Shown one piece after another: positions 1 to 11,447 of a DNA stretch of 64,000 nt (the stretch's first letter is position 1; every line of letters starts with the position of its first letter). The stretch is taken from assembly GCF_030272615.1 (NCBI RefSeq), contig NC_081412.1, positions 665,130,981-665,194,980 on the forward strand, read 5' to 3'. The notes below the pieces were generated by a model. It was not told where the DNA came from, did no database searches, and was given only the letters and a program-made list of their open reading frames with translations. The position numbers were made by a program, and so were the translations under genes. This DNA comes from Cryptomeria japonica (Eukaryota; Streptophyta; Pinopsida; Cupressales; Cupressaceae).

Positions 1-1331
1 GCTCTCTTCCAACCTTTAAGACAGACAATTGGATGGATCCTATGACTATATTTGATGTGTCAGAGAATAATTTTGGTGATTTTGTTCCTGTTACAATTGA
101 TTCTTATGTCTTACTTCTATCAAGCAATAATCTGATAGGAGAAACTCCACTTTCATTCTGCACATTTATACAAGTGTGATTGAATATCTGGACTTGTCAA
201 AGAACAATATTAGGGGCAGCATTCCTCCAAATTTGGGGGGATGCATGGAGTTGAATGTTTTAAATTTGGCTCATAATGATTTGCAAGGGGAGATACCAGA
301 GCAACTAGGAAATCTGAGGTCTCTTGGTACACTAAATCTCTATGAAAACAATTTACAAGGTACCATTCCTTCATCTATAATAAATTGTACAGACCTACAT
401 GTATTTGATATTGGAAGCAACCAAATTCAAGGAAACATCCCAATTTTCATTAGAGAGTTGAGACATCTCCGAATTCTGGGCTTGCTTCAAATAAATTTGA
501 AGGCACTATTCCTGCCTTCCCGCTGGAGCTGAAGTTTATACAGATTTTAGATTTATCCCAAAATCGTTTATGAAGACCTATTCCTAAAAACCGAGGAAAG
601 CTAGATGATATGGCCAATGAATCACATAATAATGAATCAGAGTTCACTTGGCATTTTGGAGCTAGTGATCTCTTTCATGACTATGACTTCACGATCTGAG
701 ATCAGGCTACTCTTTGGGTTAAGGGGCGGATAGCTCCATATGAAAAGATATTCAGGGCATTTAGATTTATGGACCTATCCAACAACAAGATATCAGGAAA
801 CATTCCTCCAGAAGTAGGTCTTCTCAAAAATCTAAATTCTTTGAACTTTTCAAGAAATAAATTGAGCGGTTCCATTCTAGAATCTGTTGGGAGCCTTGGT
901 TAAACTAGAGTCCCTGGACCTCTCAGGAAACAATTTGTCTGGAAAGATTCCCTCAAGACTTCTAAGCCTCATGTTCCTTGTGGTTTTGAATGTTTCAGAT
1001 AACATGCTTTCTGGTTTGATACCACAAGGTAAGCAATTTGCAACCTTTGAGGCTTCTTCTTTTGTGGGAAACCCAGATCTACATGGACCTCCATTAGAAA
1101 ATAGAATGAAAGAAAGCAAGAAGAATTGCATAAAGAGAGACAAAGGAAGAGGTAGAGGAAGAGGAGGAAGATGATGGAATGAAGAGATGGTGGGCAATGG
1201 CAGTGGGATTGAGTTATGGGATGGGATATGCCATTGTAATTGCAGTATTGTGCTTCCAAATAAGATGGAGATACAAATATTTCTATTATCTGGATAGTCT
1301 TATGCCACAACTCTTTGCACAACCATGTTGA
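1..1331 (+). pseudogene. RLP pseudogene A (LRR receptor-like protein, 5' end outside window)
   Basis: Degenerate copy of the C-terminal half of the LRR receptor-like protein at 51543-54473; it enters at the position matching about 53143 there. Seen in order: five or six LRRs with the LxxLxLxxN pattern, the island domain (ESHNNES, later TLWVKGR), the last four LRRs, a basic Arg/Gly-rich stretch where the intact copy is acidic, then MKRWW, a transmembrane segment containing LSYGMG, and the short tail ending LFAQPC and a TGA. Lesions: a frameshift near 175, a one-base loss near 484 (cttgcttc versus cttggcttc), in-frame stops in the island region, an extra T near 889 and another shift near 1108. 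The longest open piece is 176-532. The first part of the gene lies outside the window. It cannot make a receptor; what remains is clear paralogy. Confidence 0.9.
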
Positions 1332-2683
1332 AAAATACTAAGACATGTTGCAATAATGATACAACCAAGTTTTCCCTTGAACATAGCATTAATCAAGGTG
1401 TCATTAAGTTGCTTCCCAAATCTGGCGACAGAACTCAAGTTAGAAACTAGAGACCGATCACACTCCTTAAGACGGCGTTGAAAAGATACCATAGATAATC
1501 TACTGCCTTCATATTGTAAGTTTTCTCATTTAAAATGTTTTAAAATGCATTCTAATATCTCATGTTAGATATTAAATATAACTCAAGCTATACAATTGCA
1601 TGGCACATTTGGACATTTTCAATCCTAGTTTTATGCTTTATGAATTACATAGTTTTTTATATAATTTAAACTTTATATATTTTAAATGTAATAATTTTTC
1701 TGAATCTTTCATAACTAATTTATATTTTATTTGCAAGAACTCTAGTAAACCTTCATTGCAAATAAAACAATAAAACAAATTATATATATGTATTTTTTTT
1801 TTTTGTTTTTTAAATATAATTTTTTTCTTTTTCATGTATTTGTATTAATGATTATAAAGAGTTATAAGTTTTTAGATTTTAGTATAGTGTAAATATAACA
1901 ATGGTATTCTATGAATCTTGGTCATAGTGAATTTATTTTAAAATGATATTTTATTTTTTGCATGTTTATTTAGATTTTTTTAAATAACTGAAATGTGATA
2001 TAATATATCATTTAAGCATTTGATACATAACAGATAATTTAATTAGTTACCAAGTTTTCCATGGCATTGAATATTTTTATTGCAATAATGACACAACCAA
2101 GACTTTTCAACCTTTAATAGTCAACTTTTATTGTCTTCACAAGAACTCTACTAAACATTCATTGCAAATAAAATAACTCATGTATTTTTTGCTTTTTAAA
2201 ATCTAGTTCAACCTTTTTCAATTTGTGTTTTTAAAAATGTATTTTTTCTATTTTCATGTATTTCTATCAATGATTGTAAATAATTGCAAGTTTCTAGACT
2301 TTAATTATATAATAAATATATGTTAAGTTTAATACGTTAACTTATATGTATGACATTAATAATTTAAAATCTTAGTGAATTTATTTTACAATGACACTTT
2401 ACCATGTATATGTATATTCAGATTTTTTGAAATATTAAAATGTGATTTAATATGTCATTTTATTTTTAGATATATGAAAGATAATTTAAATAATTTACGA
2501 TACAAATAGGTGTTGAGGGATTAGAAAGCATGCATAAAAGTGAGTGGAGTATTTATATATAGTATTTTGAATTCTTTATAGAGCATTTTGCATAGGTTAC
2601 CTTAAGAAAATGTAATTGTAGTCTTCAAGTTGTTAGTTTTCACACCACATAGTCTAATTATGAACTATTTATTGGACACCTTT
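1332..2683 (+). other. Duplicated RLP 3' flank (left part)
   Basis: No gene. About 1319-1470 is an insert of roughly 150 bases absent from the intact copy, splitting the last codons from the old 3' UTR. From 1471 the sequence matches the DNA directly after the intact RLP (54471 onward), for example the shared run gataccata..aatctactg and later aatgtgatataatatatcat. About 1735-2045 and 2150-2510 resemble each other, so the flank carries an internal degenerate tandem duplication. 2500-2670 matches 55270-55440. The flank breaks off at 2683, where the gypsy element begins, and resumes at 17013. Confidence 0.75.
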
Positions 2684-5600
2684 TATAGTACCTCTCCTTG
2701 ATCAGACTCTTTTTGGACTTACGTTTGACTTCAATTGACTATTATAAGGATACATTATTGTATACTAATTCAAACTTTATGTGATGTTATTTCATGCTTT
2801 TACTGGATATGCGATGTATGCTTTCTTGTAGTATTTATGTACTTATGATTAATGCTATTTTTATGGATTATTGTTATAGACTGACACTTTTACCTTACAT
2901 ATGTGATGTGTTATTTTTATGTTGCATGTTTGCAAGTATATGGGATGCGAGGGGATGATTTTCATTCACTATCTGTGGTGAGACAGGGAACATCACGATT
3001 CTCCATAATCGATGTGTGTGTCATGTTTGATTATATATTCGTATATATGTATGTGTGGTTAAGTGATGCAAGACATTGCAGGTACAAGTACCAAGTAGGT
3101 ACGGGGTTTGGACTACACCTGGTTTCACAGGTCTAAGCATACCTTATTTGTCCAATGGGAGTGGAGGAGATAGTGGTTGGACCCTAACTTGACCCTCAAT
3201 CACACTCATGTGAGTGTTGTTAGTCGGCCGACTTTCTCATTTGATTGATATGCGAGTCATAGTGTATTAGTATTTTTGCTTTCTGAGTTGTCTTTTGATC
3301 ATTCCTTGTTTTGCATGCTTTCGATTATTTAAATAGTTGTTAAATCGAGTGAATGATGCTAGTTTTGTGTTGACGTAATTAGTGTTTAAATATGCTTTGG
3401 GTAATTGATTTAAATTAAATAGATAAAGTTGCTAGAATTGAATGTTAAAATGGCTTAATATATATTGTGTTAAATAGTATTAATATATTGGGCAAATTAG
3501 TAAGTATAGTCCTTTCTATTTAAATTCCAAAAATGTCATGTTGAGTTAAAATCTCTTAGAAATGGTAAATGAGAAAAATAAACAATAAATCTTTTTCCTC
3601 TCTACCTTTCTTTTTGACTTTTGGTATTTAATGGTTAAAAGAAAAAGAAAAAGAAAAATGTTAATTCATGAGAATAAAGTAAATCAGAATTCCTTATTTG
3701 TTTAATAGCTTTATTTTGATTGGTTGGGGGGGAAACTTTTCAACCTAAAAGTTTAGGTTGAACTATTTTTGTATTTATGCCCGTGAGTTCACGGGAAGGG
3801 GAGGATTCATTTTGGAAGGCAAAATTTGAAAATTGTTTGGAAGAAGGAACTGGTTTGAGAATCTAGTTGCACGGTTGAAGCTCTTCCACAAATTGCTTCT
3901 TGGATAGCTTCATAGGTTGGATAGCCTCTTCTTTTATTTTCATTCAAAAAAAATTAAATTTCTTCCTCTTCTTCCTGTGTGTTGTGTGAAATATTTGTAA
4001 AATGGTTATAGTTGTTTTGGAGTAGTTCCCATAAGATTTAACGGAAATTTAAGTTCATTATTGATTTAGAATGCTTCTACAATCTCCTTCTTTGGTTATT
4101 TCATGTTTATATTTTAGCTTGAAATCAATTCCTCCATTTATGTCTTATGGATGGTATTGATTTTTTGTGTATGTTTTAGTTTTGATTTGTGAAATTTGGG
4201 GGGGTTATGCTGGCAAAATTTTGCCAAATTTGCTCCCTTTGTGTTTTCAAATAATTTCTTCCTAGGTGTTTTAAAAATTAGATGAATGAAGAAATTGAGT
4301 TAATACTTCATCTTTCTCTCATCTTTGTCATTGTTATTTTGCCCAAAATTTTTATTGAGATTTGTTAATCTCTTTGGTTTTCAACCAATTTGGCTTTATG
4401 GAAGAAAAAAAAATTTAAAATGAGTTTTTACACTCTCTATTCTATCACAGAGATTTTTATTTTTATGAAATGTTTTACCAGTAAATATGTGTTTGTTTGG
4501 TAATAGTTTTAAAATAAAATTTAATTTAATTTATTAAAGAAAAGAGAGATGTTTTTTGTATGTCTTGTGTGTCGGGGAGTTGGGCTCTACCCAGCCACGC
4601 TACCCCAGCTGCAAACGGTGGGCCATTGGCCCCACCGCCATATAAATTTGTTTTATATTTTTTAAATTTTTTTTATTTATTTTTATTTATTAAAAATTTT
4701 AATTAGAGTTTTAATAATATTTGGTGTTAAGTAAAAAAAATTATTATTATTTTTTTTAATGAAAAAATATTAAATATAGTTAAATTAATATTATTAATAC
4801 GTATTTTTGTATTAAGTAATATTTCGAGACTATTAGAATGTTTGTAATTAAAATTGGAAATTTATTAATTATTAATCGATTTTAATGATTATTATATACA
4901 TATATATTGGTATATATAATAATTGTTATTAATTTATTAATAATATAATAAAGTGGGTTTATTTGTTGAGAATAAATGATTTTTAATTGGGAAATATTTG
5001 TCTATTATTTTTGGTATGATTTTCACTATTTCAAATTAAACGAATTAAATGGATTATTCTAATTAGTTAGATCCTTAGCCCTCTCAGTGCAATGATGACT
5101 TGACTTTCTCATAATTTCATGTTGTTGATGATTTGTTTAATTTGATCAATGAAAATTGCAAGTTATATTCATGATTGTTGTTCTTTTAAAAGATTGACAG
5201 TGTTGGGTCTTAGTGATTTTAACTTTTCTCGCAAGGGGCTTTAATTGGTTTTTATCCCTCATTTATGTCAGTCATCCTGTTGTGACGTATTTTTGTATCT
5301 CTTGACCAAGTAATGTAGTGTAACCTTGTTGTCGTAACCATGTAGTGCTTGATCCTTATGGTTGGTCAGGGGTTAGTATGCCTTTGTTTTGGCCACTTGT
5401 ATTTGGATAGTGGTGTTATGGCCTTTTGTTTCACCATAGGGTGCTCGTAGAGTAACCATGTTTGTTAGTGTCCTATGAGAGAGTAACTTTCGAGTGGGGG
5501 CCACACCTGAAGTGGATGGTAGGATAACCCCTAGAAAGTCAATTAATAAGTGATAATATAATATTTGATTAGGGGGTGGGTAGCTATAATAATAAGTAAG

Positions 5601-6573
5601 ATATTGTACCCCACACATTGTTGAGTGCTTGTATAGGCTCAAGATGTAGTGGGAAGGCCTGGAATGGCAAACCTACCACCTTGTCTTCACGAAAGGTTGG
5701 TAGGGTCTGCATGAGACTTAGATGGATTCGGGGGTTCGGGAAAGGTTACCAGGATAACCCAGGATGGGGGTCGGGACCTATGGAAACCTAGCCAGGGTAA
5801 CCATCTTAAGTCATGCGATGACACTCTCTCTTTAGGGTCACTAATGTATTGTGAGTTTGTGTCACATGAGTATTGTGGATTCATTTTTTACTATCATCCT
5901 TGTCTTGTTTATTCTTGCTTGAGGGTCCTCTGCTATCTCCTAGCATGGTGGGTGATTCCATTTTGGGATCACATGGTCGGGTGGTAGTGCCACTTTCCAT
6001 CGAATATTCTTGTTCATACCTTCATGTGAGGATTGGCTTCACAGGTGTACGTGTGGTTCGTGATTCATGCTCTGGCTCATGTTGGAGTTTATTCTTATGA
6101 GACCTATGTGGTCAAATGTATCATTAAATTTATGTAACCTTGTAATTTCTATTGATGTTAACTTTAAATGTATTTTAGAAGCCATGTATTTTATGGTCAA
6201 TGTAATCCTAAGAGTTGGAGGTTAGTTATCAGCTTTCGTTATCATATGTATAGATGCTTCATTTTAAAGGAAAGTATATTGTTATTATTTCGATCTTTTA
6301 ATGGTGTAATATGTTATTCCATATGATTAGTTATGTTTATTGAGTAAAGTTGGATTAATTGGATTAATCGTAATTGTGTAATTTAACTTTTAGCTTTAAT
6401 CTTTGTTGGTAACCCTTTAGGAATTATGGTGTAAGTCTTCCGATTGTGTTATTTTGTGCAATGTTGTATTTAATGCACTTAATGTGTTTTATACTTTCAA
6501 AATAAAAATTATTTCACCCCCTTTGTTGCCTAGTTTTGTGGTTTTCCTTTGGGGTTCCTGGCAAGGCATTACA
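2684..6573 (+). repeat. 5' LTR of the gypsy element (3.89 kb)
   Basis: Begins tatagtacc (TG decayed to TA; the 3' copy has tgtagtacc) and ends ggcattaca directly before the primer site. It matches 11448-17012 along its length apart from two large indels. Length of about 3.9 kb is very long for an LTR. It has no credible coding region; its short open frames are not conserved in the 3' copy. It lacks the palindrome cluster found at the equivalent place in the 3' LTR (compare near 4600 with 13380-13510). Confidence 0.92.
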
Positions 6574-6575
6574 TT

Positions 6576-6589
6576 TGGTATCCGAGCCC
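6576..6589 (+). promoter_or_regulatory. Primer binding site (initiator Met tRNA type)
   Basis: TGGTATCCGAGCCC lies two bases after the 5' LTR. Plant LTR elements primed by initiator-Met tRNA carry TGGTATCAGAGC at this place; one base differs here. Confidence 0.88.
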
Positions 6590-6725
6590 AAGTTTCAACA
6601 CTGGGTATTGTGGGATTGTAGTGAGCCCATTCAGCTTGACCTTTGTGTAGGTCTTAGTGTTGTGTTTCCCTTGTTATTATCCTTGTTGTGGACCTGGTCC
6701 TTTTTTTATTTTGCAGTGTTAGGTC

Positions 6726-7011
6726 ATGGCCAGGAAAGCCAAGGGAGGTGGTCGTGTTGGTGGCCGCAATAGAGGTAAAGGTGGGGGATGGGGTCGAGGT
6801 TCCAACTGCCATAGTCCTTTGCCAACACCCACTCATGTGAGTGCGGATCAGGATCAATCTGTTCATCAAAATGAGCAACATTCAGGTGAGTAGGTTCCCG
6901 AAAGGGAAGAGTTATGACAGATGTTCCAGGAGGTTCTAGCCAGGCTAGGCCTCAGGACTAAGGCTGATCAGCCCATCCATGCTCAGGTTGGGGAGTCGCA
7001 TTAGAAGGTTC

Positions 7012-7103
<92 letters not shown>

Positions 7104-8030
7104 CCTAGTTGACCAGGACCCAGCTACCATGGGTCACATGAGGTACTTGATGAGGTCTAATCCTCCTTTCTTTGATGGTAGAGGTACCAGTCTTGAGGTA
7201 GAGACCTATCTTATCAGTTTAGATCGATGTTTCACCATGTATCCATATGGTAGCAACACCAAGGCGAGATGCACTATCATGCATCTCGAGGGTTTTGCAT
7301 CTATATGGTGGTGGTTAGAGGAGGAGAGGATTAGTGTTAGCATTAACACTGTATCATGGGAGATCTTTCTGGAGAGATTCACAGCATGATTTCTCTCACC
7401 CCAATGGAGACAGACTCGGTAAGACAAGTTCTATGCTTTGTGACAATATGGTTTGTCAATATATCAGTTTGAGCACAAGTTCTATGAGCTTAAACAGTTT
7501 GTTGGTATTGGAAACGATGAGATGATCCTTGTTCAACACTTCTTGAGGGGTCTAAATGACCACATCAGTGGAGGAGTGAGAGTGTTTGAGCCAGCTTTAG
7601 TTGAGGTAGTCGTGCACATGGTGGTTAGTCTAGAGTGCAGATAGGGAGTGTACCTTTTAGTGGGCCCAGAGTTTGTGGGAACCAATCCCAATTGGCTGCA
7701 CCATTTAGGAGTCCTCAGGCACCCGCTAAGGGTGGACAACAACAACAACAGCCACTGAGACCAAAATAGTTCTTGGGCTAGCAAGGTGGCAACTCTAAGC
7801 ATAGGAGGAACAGGAATTGGCAGAGGAGAAGACAGAGTCTTCCAAGGCAGTCCTCTCAGGGTACATCTTAGGCCCCTAGTAGGGGAAGCTTCGAGTAGTC
7901 TAGTGGGCCAACTAGAGGTAGAGGACCTAGTAGGGAAGCTTGCTTCTCCTGTGGATAGTTTGGTCACATAGCCACTCAGTGCCCTCAGTGCTCTCACCAG
8001 ACGGGGAGTTAGAGGCCAGCAATATTAAAG
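6726..8030 (+). pseudogene. gag: gag of the gypsy element, disrupted
   Basis: Encodes the capsid/nucleocapsid protein that packages element RNA. The likely start at 6726 opens with MARKAKGGGR, a Gly/Arg-rich N-terminus. A long GA microsatellite (about 7015-7101) follows. The retrotransposon-gag core is clear from 7129 (FFDGRGTSLEVETYL, then W-rich FASIWWWLEE). The zinc knuckle is at 7941-7982: Cys, Cys, His and Cys are all present in CxxCx4Hx4C spacing, but a TAG stop replaces the codon after the glycine. Other stops and a frameshift near 7390 break the frame. It is non-functional as it stands. Confidence 0.85.
7015..7101 (+). repeat. (GA)n microsatellite inside gag
   Basis: An almost uninterrupted GA dinucleotide run of about 43 units. 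Read in the gag frame it would encode alternating Arg-Glu. It joins smoothly to the coding sequence on both sides, so it is an expansion within gag and not a separate insertion. Confidence 0.95.
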
Positions 8031-9985
8031 CCAATAGTAGGGGATGCAGGTAGATCCCATAGATTATTTGCAGCGATCGATGACCGCCAGGCTGAGCATC
8101 AAGGTATAGTTATTGAGGCTGCAGGTGTGTTGTGTGGTATTCCTAGCTGTGTACTTTTTGACTCTCATGCTTCATATTCTTTCATTTCTTTGTCCATTGT
8201 GGAGCAGTGCGGGCTCATGTCTGCTAAGAAGGCAGATAGGTGGCAAGTAGATTTGGCTATCGATGTGCGTGTGTCCATAGATGCATTTGTGCCCAATTGT
8301 GAGTTGAACCTAGGATCCTTTGTTACTTTAGTTGATCTTCGAGTCATTCCTTTGGGGTCCTATGGAGTAGTGTTGGGGATGGATTTCCTATCATCTCACA
8401 GTGCTCGTGTAGACTATCATCAGAAGACAGTAGAGTGTTTAGATGACCATGGTAGGAAAGTGGGGATCGTTGGAGTTCAAAGATTGATATCCTTACGTAT
8501 GATTTCTGCTATGCACCTTAAGTACTGTATGCGTCAAGGGTGTCAGCTTTTTGCAGTTGCTGTTGAGGATGTGGATGAGGAAGAAAGTCAAGAAATTTCT
8601 CTTGATGGTCACCCTATACTTAGAGAGTATGCGGATGTGTTTTCGTTAGATATTCTTGGTATGCCTCCAAAGTGAGACATAGACTTTTGCATTGACTTGG
8701 TTCCTAGTGCAGAAGCTATTGCAAGAGCCCCATATTAGATGACTACTTAGGAGTTGAGTGAGTTGAAGTTGTAGATGGAGGAATTGTTGGCCAAGGGGTT
8801 CATTTGTCCTAGTGTTTCTCCTTGGGGTGTGCCTATTATCTTTGTTAAGAAGAAGGATGGTTCTCTTCAGTTATGCATTGATTACCGACAGCAGAATAAG
8901 GTAACCATCCGGAATCAATATCCATTGCCTTGCATAGATTATATTTTTGACTAGGTAAAGGGAGCCAAGGTGTTCTCTAAGATTGATCTGAAATCTAGGT
9001 ATCATTAGTTGCACATTCATGATGTAGACATTCATAGGACAACATTTTGTACTCGTTATGGTCACTATGAGTTAACAGTGGTGCCATTTGGGTTGACAAA
9101 TGCACCTTCGATTTTCATGAGCCTCATGAATGGGGTTTTTTTGCACCTACCTTGATCATTTTGTCCTTGTGTTCTTCGATGACATATTGATTTACTCTAG
9201 ATCTATGGAAGAGAATGAGGGCCACTTGCGATAGGTATTGCAGTGCTTGAGGGAGAATCAACTTTATGCCAACCTAGCAAAGTGTGATTTCTTCTAGTCT
9301 GAGGTGAACTATCTTGGTCATGTGGTTTCGGGAGAAGGTGTATCCATGGATCCTTCTAAGATCCAAGACATTGTTGATTGGCCAACGTCAACCAATGTTT
9401 CAGAGGTTTGAAGTTTTATGGGTTTGGTTGGATATTACCGTCGCTTTGTTTAGGGTTTTTCCCAGATAGGTCACTTGATTACATCTCTTCAGAGGAAAGG
9501 GAAGAAGTTTGTTTCATCAGAGCATTGTGAGTCATCTCTTTGTACCTTGAAGGAACTCCTTGTCAGTGCTCTAATTTTGGCAGTCCTTGATCCATCTAGA
9601 GATTTTATGGTATGCACAAATGCCTCTTTAGAAGGTATAAGTGTAGTGCTTATGTAGGATGGATGTGTGGTTGCCTATAAATCTCGCAAACTCAAGGACT
9701 ACAAGTTGAACTATCCAGTTCATGATTTGGAGTTGGCAGCTATAGTGCATGCATTGGTTAGATGGCAACACTTTTTATTGGGACGTTGGTTTGAGCTGCA
9801 TAGTGATCACTGTAGTTTGCAGTATATTTTCACGTAGCCGACTTGAATGCTCAACAACGAAGATGGATGGAATTCCTCTACGAGTATGATTTTGAGGTTC
9901 AAAATATTCAGAGGAAAGAGAACATGGTGGTAGATGCTTTGAGTCGTAGGCGACATGAAGTTTCAACATTGTCCCTTGGAGTAGA
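8031..9985 (+). pseudogene. pol: pol part 1: protease, reverse transcriptase, RNase H (disrupted)
   Basis: Protease: open from 8127; the active-site block reads LFDSHASYSFIS, where the usual triad Asp-Ser/Thr-Gly is Asp-Ser-His, then GMDFL closes the domain. Reverse transcriptase: [16 protein letters not shown] near 8840, DLKSRYH near 8985, VPFGLTNAP near 9085, and the catalytic FFDDILIYS at about 9174-9200. An extra T in the T-run at 9135-9142 shifts the frame just before this motif. RNase H: VCTNAS near 9610, where the usual Asp is Asn, and a decayed end with VVDALSRRRHE near 9930. In-frame stops occur in every domain. Enzymes of this kind make element cDNA in cytoplasmic particles; this copy cannot. 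Confidence 0.88.
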
Positions 9986-10059
9986 CTTGAGAGAGAATTC
10001 TTGGAGTTCTTCCTCAAGACACCTGGTACTAGGATGTTAGAGTCATCACGAAGTCCAGA

Positions 10060-11412
10060 AGGCCATTAGAGGGTAGACATTCTGGATGTAACCTTGAGGC
10101 AGATGGTCTTCTTCAAAATCTTGGATGGATCTATGTACCTCCTTTGGAGGGTCTTTGTGTTTTAATAATGACTGAGGCCCATCGTGCACCTTATTCGGCA
10201 CACCCTGGTGTCAAGAAGATGCACGCAGATCTTAGACAAATATATAATTGGGTTGGTATGAAATGTGACATTGCTGATTTTGTGTCGAAGTGTTTAGAAT
10301 GTCAGCAGGTGAAGGAGGAGCATCAACACCTTGTAGGGCTTTTACAGCCTAATTTGGTACCAAACTGGAAATGGGATATCATTTCCATGGATTTCATTGT
10401 GGGGTTGCCTGTTTCTTCACATCATCATGATGCCATCATGGTCATTGTTGATAGATTGACCAAAGTTTCTCATTTTGTTTCTATTCAATCTCTTATACAG
10501 CAGTAGTGGTGGCACAAGTCTTCTTGGAAGATGTGGTTGAGATTGCATGGGATCCCAAGGCAGATCATTTCTGACAGAGATCCTGTCTTTACCTCAGCAT
10601 TGTGGACCTCACTTTAACATGCTTTGGGGACCCAGTTGAACTTCAGTTCAGATTGTCACCCAGAGGCCGACGGTCAGACTAAGCATGTAAATCAGGTCTT
10701 GGAGGACATGCTTCACATGTATGTTATGGATCAATAGTCACGCTAGTTGGAATACCTTTGCCTTGTGGAGTTTTCTTATAACAAAAGATATCACAGCTCT
10801 ATAGGCCTGTCTCCCTACCAGGCATTGTATGGTCATCCTTACCGTACTCCTTTGAGTTGGGATCGGTTAGAGGATAGGGTGAGGTTAGGTCCGGATTTTC
10901 TTTGAGAGATGGAGCAGCAGGTTGAGCAAATTTGTGGGCATTTGATTACTGCTTAGGATAGGCAGAAGAAGTATGTCGATGCTCATAGAGTTGATCATCA
11001 ATTTTCTAGTTGGTGACTGTGTAATCTTGAGAGTGCATCCGCAGAAGAGTCCGATCTATTATGGAAAGGGTTCTAAGTTGGTGCCTCATTATGTTGGCCC
11101 TTTTGAGATCCTTGAGAGGATAGGACATGTTTCCTACCATCTTGCCTTGCCACTGAGTCTATCTCGCATCCATATCTTTCATGTTTCTATTCTTTGACCT
11201 TATCATCCTGATGTGACTCATGTTCTTCATTGGAATGCTTTGCAGTTCAAGGAAAGGTAGCTTTCCATGGAGCCCGTGTGCAAAGTTGGGAGTTGACCCT
11301 CAGGGATCATACCATCGACCAGGTAAGGGTCCTATGGGACCCAAATGATGAGACCTCGGCGACATGGGAGGATGCAACGAAGATGAGAGAGCTTTATTCT
11401 TATCTGTTTTAG
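10060..11412 (+). pseudogene. pol: pol part 2: integrase and chromodomain-like tail (disrupted)
   Basis: Integrase inserts the cDNA into the host chromosome. The zinc-binding N-domain is seen at about 10180-10310 (HPGVKKMH, then KCLECQQ). In the catalytic core the first Asp is in SMDFIVGLP (about 10390), the second in ISDRDPVF (about 10565), and the Glu in DGQTKHVNQVLEDML (about 10670-10715). The C-terminal part has GPFEILERIG (about 11100), and the tail at 11305-11412 reads VRVLWDPNDETSATWEDATKM, resembling the chromodomain of chromoviruses. Stops near 10504 and 10732 and frameshifts near 11000 and 11200 break it. Confidence 0.87.
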
Positions 11413-11432
11413 GCTTTTAGGAGTAAGCCTAG

Positions 11433-11447
11433 TTTTGGGGGGGAGGA
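11433..11447 (+). promoter_or_regulatory. Polypurine tract of the gypsy element
   Basis: A purine-rich run with eight or more Gs lies immediately before the TG of the 3' LTR, the standard primer position for plus-strand DNA synthesis in LTR elements. Confidence 0.85.

Noticed and set aside
877-1322. Minus-strand frames over RLP pseudogene A
   Set aside because: Antisense shadows of the LRR and transmembrane coding sequence.
5373-5884. Open frames inside the 5' LTR
   Set aside because: Not kept open in the matching part of the 3' LTR and without recognisable domains.
7533-7997. 154-codon open frame on the minus strand
   Set aside because: It is antisense to the gag core and zinc knuckle, has low-complexity Ser/Thr/Leu content and no domain; it is a shadow of gag.
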